Below, in pieces: positions 58,930-64,000 of a stretch of DNA of 64,000 nucleotides. The notes beneath the pieces were generated by a model. That model searched no databases. It had not been told where the DNA came from and saw only the letters and a program-made list of their open reading frames with translations. Every line of letters starts with the position of its first letter. The stretch's first letter is position 1. Location of the stretch: contig QPMI01000517.1 in assembly GCA_004431415.1 (NCBI GenBank), positions 1 to 64,000 on the forward strand, given 5' to 3'. This DNA comes from Cyanophora paradoxa. Its lineage: Eukaryota; Glaucocystophyceae; Cyanophorales; Cyanophoraceae. Made by a program: the position numbers and the translations under genes.

Positions 58930-59830
58930 GGGTGGCGGGAGTGAGGCACTGGAATCGGGAAGCTGGGGGCGGGCGGGAAAGGTGACGGGCCGGGAGCGGG
59001 GCAAGGCGCTGGAGCCGGAGGGCGGGGACGGGGCGTTGAAGCCGGAGGGTGGGGGCGGGGCGCTGGAGCAGGAGGGCGGGGCGGGGCGCGGGAGCTGGGG
59101 GGCGGGGCTGGGGCGGGGGCGGGCGCTGGAGCCGAAGGGCGGGGGCGGGGCGCGGGAGCTGGGGGCGGGGCTGGGGGCGGGGCGGGCGCTGGAGCCGAAG
59201 GGCGGGGCGGGGCGCGGGAGCTGGGGGCGGGGCGGGGCGCGGAGCCGAAGGGCGGGGGCGGGGCGTTGGAGCTGGGGGCGGGGGCGAGGCGCGGGAGCCG
59301 GAGGGCGAGGCTGGGCGCTGGAGCCGGAGGGCGGGGGCGGGGCGCTGGCGCCGGAGGGCGGGGCGGGGCGCTGGAGCCGGAGGGCGGGGGCGGGGCGCTA
59401 GAGCTGGAGGGCGGGGCAGGATGCTGGAGCCGGAGGGCGGGGGCGGGGCGCTGGAGCCGGAGGGCGGGGGCGGGGCGCTGGAGCTGGGGGCGGGGCGGGG
59501 CGCTGGGCGGGAGGGCGGGGGCGGGGCGCTGGAGCTGGGAGGCGGGGCGGGGCGCGGGAGCCGAAGGGCAGGGGCGGGCGCTGGAGCCGGAGGGCGAGGC
59601 GGGGCGCTGGGGCTGGGGCGGGGCGGGCGCGGAGCCAAAGGCCGGGGCGGGGCGCGGGAGCCGGAGGGCGGGGCGGGGCGCTGGAGCCGGAGGGCGGGGC
59701 GGAGCGCTGGAGCCGGAGGGTGGGGCGGGCGCTGGAGCCGGAGGGCAGGGGCGGGCGCTGGAGCCGGAGGGCGAGGGCGGGGCGCTGGGGCGGGAGGGCG
59801 GGGGCCGGCTTGAAGGCCGGGTCCGGGCGG
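58930..59830. repeat. G-rich minisatellite, about 25-27-bp unit
   Basis: About 900 bp are built from GGGGCGCTGGAGCCGGAGGG units with small variations. Because the unit has no stops, long ORFs appear in several frames on both strands (about 420 codons on minus, 250-260 on plus). Confidence 0.95.
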
Positions 59831-60658
59831 GCCTCGTCTGGCTCGGACTGCGGACGGGGGGGCCGGGGGTCCGAGCGTACACGCTTCTGTACCGGCCTCG
59901 GGGGGGAGGAGTCCAGGTGGGCGCCCTTGGGGCCCAGTCCGGGGGAAAGGGGGCGGGGGCGTGGGCCCGCGGGGCCTGGGCGCCGGCGAGCGTCGCGCAA
60001 GCACGGTCTACGTCGTTCGCCGGGCATGGCGGCGACATCCGGTGTGTCGTCCGTGGATGATCGGCTCATGTCTGCGGTGTGACAAGCTGCGAGTGAGTGT
60101 CCGCATCGGGGCGCAATGCGCGGGGACTGGGCGGCAGTTCAGTTGCTTAAGAGCTCTTATCTTGCTTGCGATTGCTTAAGAGCTCTTAAGAGAGGCAGGG
60201 CGATTGCTTTGCGCTCCGCGCAGGGCGCAGGTGGGGTCCGGGGGTCCGTGGAATTCAAAAAAGATGGCGCGGCGAGGTTGGCGGGGCTGCCTGGCGCTCC
60301 GGGGGCGGGCTATCGACTTCGGCGGTTGCGCTTGGTGATGATGTGCTCGTGTCGGCTGTCCGTGCACGCCCGGCTGGTCTATCTAGCGCGTTCTGGCTAC
60401 GGGGGTCGGGTGGAGCTGGCGCGCGACTTTCCGAGCAGCTTGACACGCAGCGTTATCAGGAACCCACGGGTGGGAAACCTGGCCCGCTGCGCCGCCGTAA
60501 TCGTCGCGCTACCGCAAATTTTCCGTACCCCTCGACCCCTCGTATAGCGTAAACGTATACGCATATATAAATTATATATGTACGTATACTCGCTAGAAGA
60601 CTTGAAGAGTCGCTACGACTCCAGTCTACGAGTTGTGGGCTTCAAGCCCCTATGCATA
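59831..60658. other. Intergenic sequence with a 16-bp palindrome
   Basis: CTTAAGAGCTCTTAAG at about 60173-60190 is a perfect palindrome, with a partial copy near 60146. No gene was seen. Confidence 0.5.
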
Positions 60659-60960
60659 CCGTAAAACAGTCACGGTGGCAAAAACAAAAATTAAAAACAC
60701 TTGAGTTATGCGGCCCGGATTATGCGGGCACTTAAGTAATGCGGTCCCGAAATAATGCGTTTTCCGCTGGCAAAACGCATGAATTTGGGGGCGCATTAAT
60801 ATCGAAGCGCTGAGCCGGCGCTAAGAAAACTGCGGTATGCACCCTACACGCAGGCAGAAGGCTTCAAAACGCATTAATTCGGGGGCGCATAAATAACCGT
60901 ACTTGGTGTCCGGGTTCAAAAACGAATTACTTACCGGCGCATTACTTAAGTGTTTTACGG
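60659..60960. mobile_element. MITE-like element with TA target duplication
   Basis: The 302-bp element has terminal inverted repeats CCGTAAAACA and TGTTTTACGG, each flanked by TA. Subterminal CACTTAAGTAATGCG motifs occur near both ends, and AATGCG/GCATTAAT motifs recur inside. It has no coding capacity. TA duplication is typical of Tc1/mariner-related MITEs. Confidence 0.75.
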
Positions 60961-61604
60961 TACTAGCCTAGTAGCTATACTATGATAGTATGTCTTGCAA
61001 TTGCCTGCGACTTCTTTAATTTGATTTGTGATTGCTTTGTTGGTTTTTATTATTTCTACCTACGGGGGGTTCGAATTCGCCCTTCCGAAGTCTCTCAAAG
61101 AACTTATAATTAGGCGTAGTTTAAATTAGGCGTAGTTTAAATAATTTCTGCGTGCCATATCGAAAATTTTCCGATTCAAGTTCAGTGGCCAAATTAAACT
61201 CGGCTAAGTTTTAGGCTGGGCCCTGGCCCCTGGGGCCACCTTCCAAGTCAAATTAGAACGGGACCTCCGCCGGGCCGGACCGGGGCCATCAGGTTGGCAT
61301 CAGCGCGGCCTCCCAATCATGGACTCCGGAATTCGGAGTTGATCATGCACTTCCTTTTACCCCAATCATGAATGAAGTTGATGGAAGTTCGAGATCCCAA
61401 TCATGTATATGCCGGGACTCGAGATAGAACTTCATAGAAGTTCAGGAAGGACTTGCAGCCAGAGTTCACAGTGCCGAGCCTTGGAGCCTCCCTCTCCAGG
61501 AGCTCGAGGCTGCTTCCGAAGTTCAGTAGCTGCGGGCCGGGTCTCGCAGCTGAAGACTGTCGCTGCCTGTCGCTGCCGAAGTTCCAGCTACAGGTCATGC
61601 TCAA
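60961..61604. other. AT-richer spacer upstream of the TIR gene
   Basis: No gene seen. GGCGTAGTTTAAATTA is repeated directly near 61115 and 61130. It may hold the promoter and first exon(s) of the TIR gene. Confidence 0.4.
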
Positions 61605-63570
61605 ATGCATCACCCGCGCCCCAGTCCCCCGTCTCTGAGCAGTCCCGGCACTCTCGCCGGCGCTACGTCGGCTCCACACGAAACGCCGTCCCATGGCGAA
61701 GCAGCCGACCCAACGGAAGTACGTGTGTCGGTTGTCAATTTCGACGACGGAACCAGCGTGCGCATGCGCTCGCAAGTTAAACATAACGTTGCCCCCGCGC
61801 GCGCGGACCGGGACCGATGATTGACTGCGCGCACTTCGGTGGCGCAGTCTCACCCCGCTGTGTATGCAGCCTTCACGTCAAGTGCGGCATCCGGAAAGAC
61901 AGGGGCGAAATCTGATGGCCCGCTGCCGGACCCTCGGCCGGCGTTCCCCATACTGTACTCGGATGCGTGCGCGCGTATCCCCGTGACATCACGGCGTGGC
62001 GTATACGTATCTCATGCTGCAGCCCTTTAATTAATAAATCTGTCAGATGTGTGAGCTTCGCCCGAGGCACGGACCTGGAGACGGTCAAGCTCATCGAGGC
62101 TGCCCTGAGTCTCAGGGGCTTGAAGGTGCGTGATCGCGCATTCGGAGCGAGCTGCCGGGCGCCCGGAATATGTTTAATAGCGCTCACACCAGTGCAGGTT
62201 TGGTACGACACGGAGCCTGCTTCAGCAGACGGGACTCTGGACAACTTTGTTCAGTGAGCCATGCATATGTGTATGCCTTGAGTCCACCAGCCTCCTTGAC
62301 ATTCTTCGTACAGGAAGCAGAAAGTCGCGGCAGGAATCGAGGGGGGAGAATGCTTCGTTGTAATTGTAACGCCATGTGCGCATTGAATCTTTTCTTCGGG
62401 TGCCTGCGTGTCTTGTCCGAGTCCGACGGTCTCCTCTCCAGCTTGGTTTTCCTCTCCGGCGTGCCTGCAGGAGCTGGATCACGCCGTGTGGCTCGAGAAG
62501 AACATCATTGCCGTCTGCCACAGCGACCGCTCTGTCTCTGATATCGCCGCGGCTGCGCTCGGCACTAGCTCGGGAAAATTGGACTTCTCGAAGGCGCTCC
62601 ACATTTTCTCTCGCGAGAAGTCAATTCGAATGCCGCAGCTCACGGGTTTGTACTTTCCTTGCTTGAAAACTTTTGATTTACAGCGCGCGCCGTTTCTGTG
62701 CGATATGTATTTGATTCGTGTTGCAGGCGAATCATTCTCGAAAGCCATTGTTGAGCTAGCGGGGGCCATCCGTCCCCATGGCACCAGTGTTGTCGAACCA
62801 GATGCAAACACGCCGATCAAACAAGTATGGTTTCTTTTACAACTAGAACTCTAGAACTCTCGACTCACCTGAACACAGCTTGACGTGATGATAAGCTACC
62901 GTCGCAAGCAAACCGACGGTGTGCATACGCTTCAGACTCCGGGCTCTCTGATTTCTTCCGAGCTCCCGCCCTAGCTACATAAATCTCCGTAAACATCCTT
63001 TATTTCCCGGCAGAGATGAACGTCATTTGCCGCCTGCTTGAGTCAATGGGGCTGTCGATGTGGGTGGACGTCAACAGTGAGAACGGTTCGCTTTCGCGAT
63101 CACTGAGCCACAAATCTTCTCATATGCATGATCATCTGCAACTTTTCCTGAGTCGTTGTGCAGGCATTTTGAAGGGGGTTCAGTGGGGCAAGGCCAGTGC
63201 GTCACGAATTTCTTCCTTATGACTTGAAATAGCATTTGAGGTAATCACGCTGGGGGGCTGCTCGCAGTTGCGGGGGCTATCAAAGGCTGCTCTGTAACCC
63301 TCATTCTGCTCACGCCTGATTGGCTTGAGTCGCCGTATTGCCTTGACGGTGCGATTTCGAATTCTCTCTGATATCGCCATTTAAATTATATCTGATTTCG
63401 CCTGACCGATCGCTTTGCAGAGTTTGAGTACGCCATGGCTCAGAGGTGCGGTCTACGTTGTACCTCCGCACGAACCGGACATCGCCTGATCTTCTCCATC
63501 GCTTATAATTAGGAAGCGAATTGTGGTCGTTGAACTCCAGGAAATCCCACCCATCCCGGTGTTGAGCTAG
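61605..63570 (+). CDS. Tandem TIR-domain protein, about 10 exons, about 310 residues
   Basis: Exons: 61605(?)-61757, 61848-61966, 62047-62125, 62198-62248, 62471-62645, 62727-62824, 63016-63076, 63164-63196, 63268-63348, 63421-63445, 63513-63570. All junctions keep phase with GT-AG sites, most GTGCGN. The first TIR-like domain reads CVSFARGTDLETVKLIEAAL, GLKVWYD, then NIIAVCHSD, and lacks the catalytic Glu motif. The second reads GLSMWVDVNSILKGVQWGKA, IAGAIKGCSVTLILLTPDW, LESPYCLDEFEYAMAQ and KRIVVVEL. This follows the TIR fold strand by strand, and CLDE matches the WCLxEL catalytic-Glu motif of plant TIR NADases. NAD cleavage or TIR-TIR signalling in defence or cell death is inferred. The 5' end is uncertain, and exon 62198-62248 could end 6 nt later at a non-GT site. 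The last exon might splice onward at GTGTTGAG before the TAG. Confidence 0.7.
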
Positions 63571-63872
63571 AAATCCCCCATTCCGGTGCCCTAGGGGTGG
63601 CACGGGATTCTAGACAACAGGTTTATAGAGTGACTCTGACCTGCAGTGAGTGCAAGACCGGCCCCAGCGTGATGCAGGTTCAGCAGTATGACAGTACTCG
63701 TAGATTTGATCCGACAGAGTTTCACTACTCTAGTCTCTCTACTAGGCCGATCTCCGGGAATGGCAAAATCCCCTAAACACGCACGCGCCGGGCTCCTAAA
63801 GCCCTCACGCTGTCCGTCCGAAGCTCTCATGATCAGATCATATGATCCGATCAGACGGCTCAGACATATGAA
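63571..63872. other. Spacer, nothing recognised
   Basis: About 300 bp downstream of the TIR gene with no ORF or RNA feature that I can support. Confidence 0.5.
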
Positions 63873-63908
63873 AAGCGAGCCACTGGATTCGAACCCGAGT
63901 CTCTAAAT
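63873..63908 (-). other. tRNA-like 3' fragment
   Basis: On the minus strand AGAGACTCGGGTTCGAATCC followed by AGTGGCTCGC parallels the 3' half of the tRNA-Gly-like sequence beside it. The T-stem is imperfect and no 5' half is seen. Confidence 0.4.
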
Positions 63909-63915
63909 ACGCCGA

Positions 63916-63988
63916 AGCGAACTGCCGGAATTGAACCCGGGTCTCTACGAACGGCAAATTCTAAGGCTGCAGCCGCCTAAGATTTCGC
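63916..63988 (-). tRNA. tRNA-Gly(GCC)-like sequence, probably degenerate
   Basis: Exactly 73 nt. The acceptor ends GCGAAAT and AGTTCGC pair at 6 of 7 positions. GCC stands at anticodon positions 34-36 with T33, and AGAGACCCGGGTTCAATTCC is the usual tRNA-Gly variable/T-arm. The D-arm and anticodon stem pair poorly and the T-stem has a mismatch, so it is more likely a pseudo-tRNA or tRNA-derived repeat than a working gene. Confidence 0.4.
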
Positions 63989-64000
63989 CCGCGACATTCG

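Noticed and set aside
58751-60069. ORFs of 417, 423 and 223 codons (minus) and 201-264 codons (plus)
   Set aside because: They are translations of the G-rich minisatellite in several frames on both strands; the low-complexity Pro/Ala/Arg or Gly/Ala composition simply mirrors the repeat unit.

Overview
The window is nuclear DNA from a GC-rich, intron-rich unicellular eukaryote. The protein types (a mitochondrial-type ABC transporter, a candidate axonemal protein, a kelch/CUB/WSC/VWA receptor-like giant with RRLLQ-style serine-rich segments, and PSPSP linkers) fit a flagellated marine microalga. GC-AG introns and C-rich introns make a haptophyte-like alga my best guess, but the taxon is inferred and not shown.

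Layout. (1) 1-13815, minus strand: the 5' part of a very large retroelement that runs off the left edge. It has a tandem-repeat leader, a gag-like ORF with two CCHC zinc knuckles, a second long ORF, a frameshift-riddled middle, and a 3.4-kb open frame with a retropepsin motif. Reverse transcriptase is not in the window. (2) 14918-18399, minus: an 11-exon gene for an 831-residue protein with axonemal-style repeats. (3) 18752-23957, plus: a 20-exon gene for a 740-residue ABCB10-like half transporter, divergent from the previous gene across 352 bp. (4) 24780-50132, minus: one giant secreted/membrane protein gene, tail-to-tail with the transporter. Its N-terminus holds tandem kelch-CUB-CUB-WSC modules duplicated at the DNA level. 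Propeller, Ser/Thr-rich, PKD/REJ-like, VWA and TRP-like membrane parts follow. (5) 50133-61604: 11.5 kb without a convincing gene, full of satellites, palindromes, one MITE and an orphan exon. (6) 61605-63570, plus: a multi-exon gene encoding two TIR-like domains, the second with a CLDE motif like that of catalytic plant TIRs. (7) The right edge carries two tRNA-Gly-like sequences.

Exons in the three compact genes were placed by eye. Each junction was required to keep the reading phase and the family alignment. Splice donors are mostly GTGCGN, and 7 of 39 introns begin with GC. Introns are C-rich on the sense strand in both orientations, and introns of the two divergent genes share GATCY pentamer repeats. 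The giant gene is annotated at domain level because its many introns were not all resolved.
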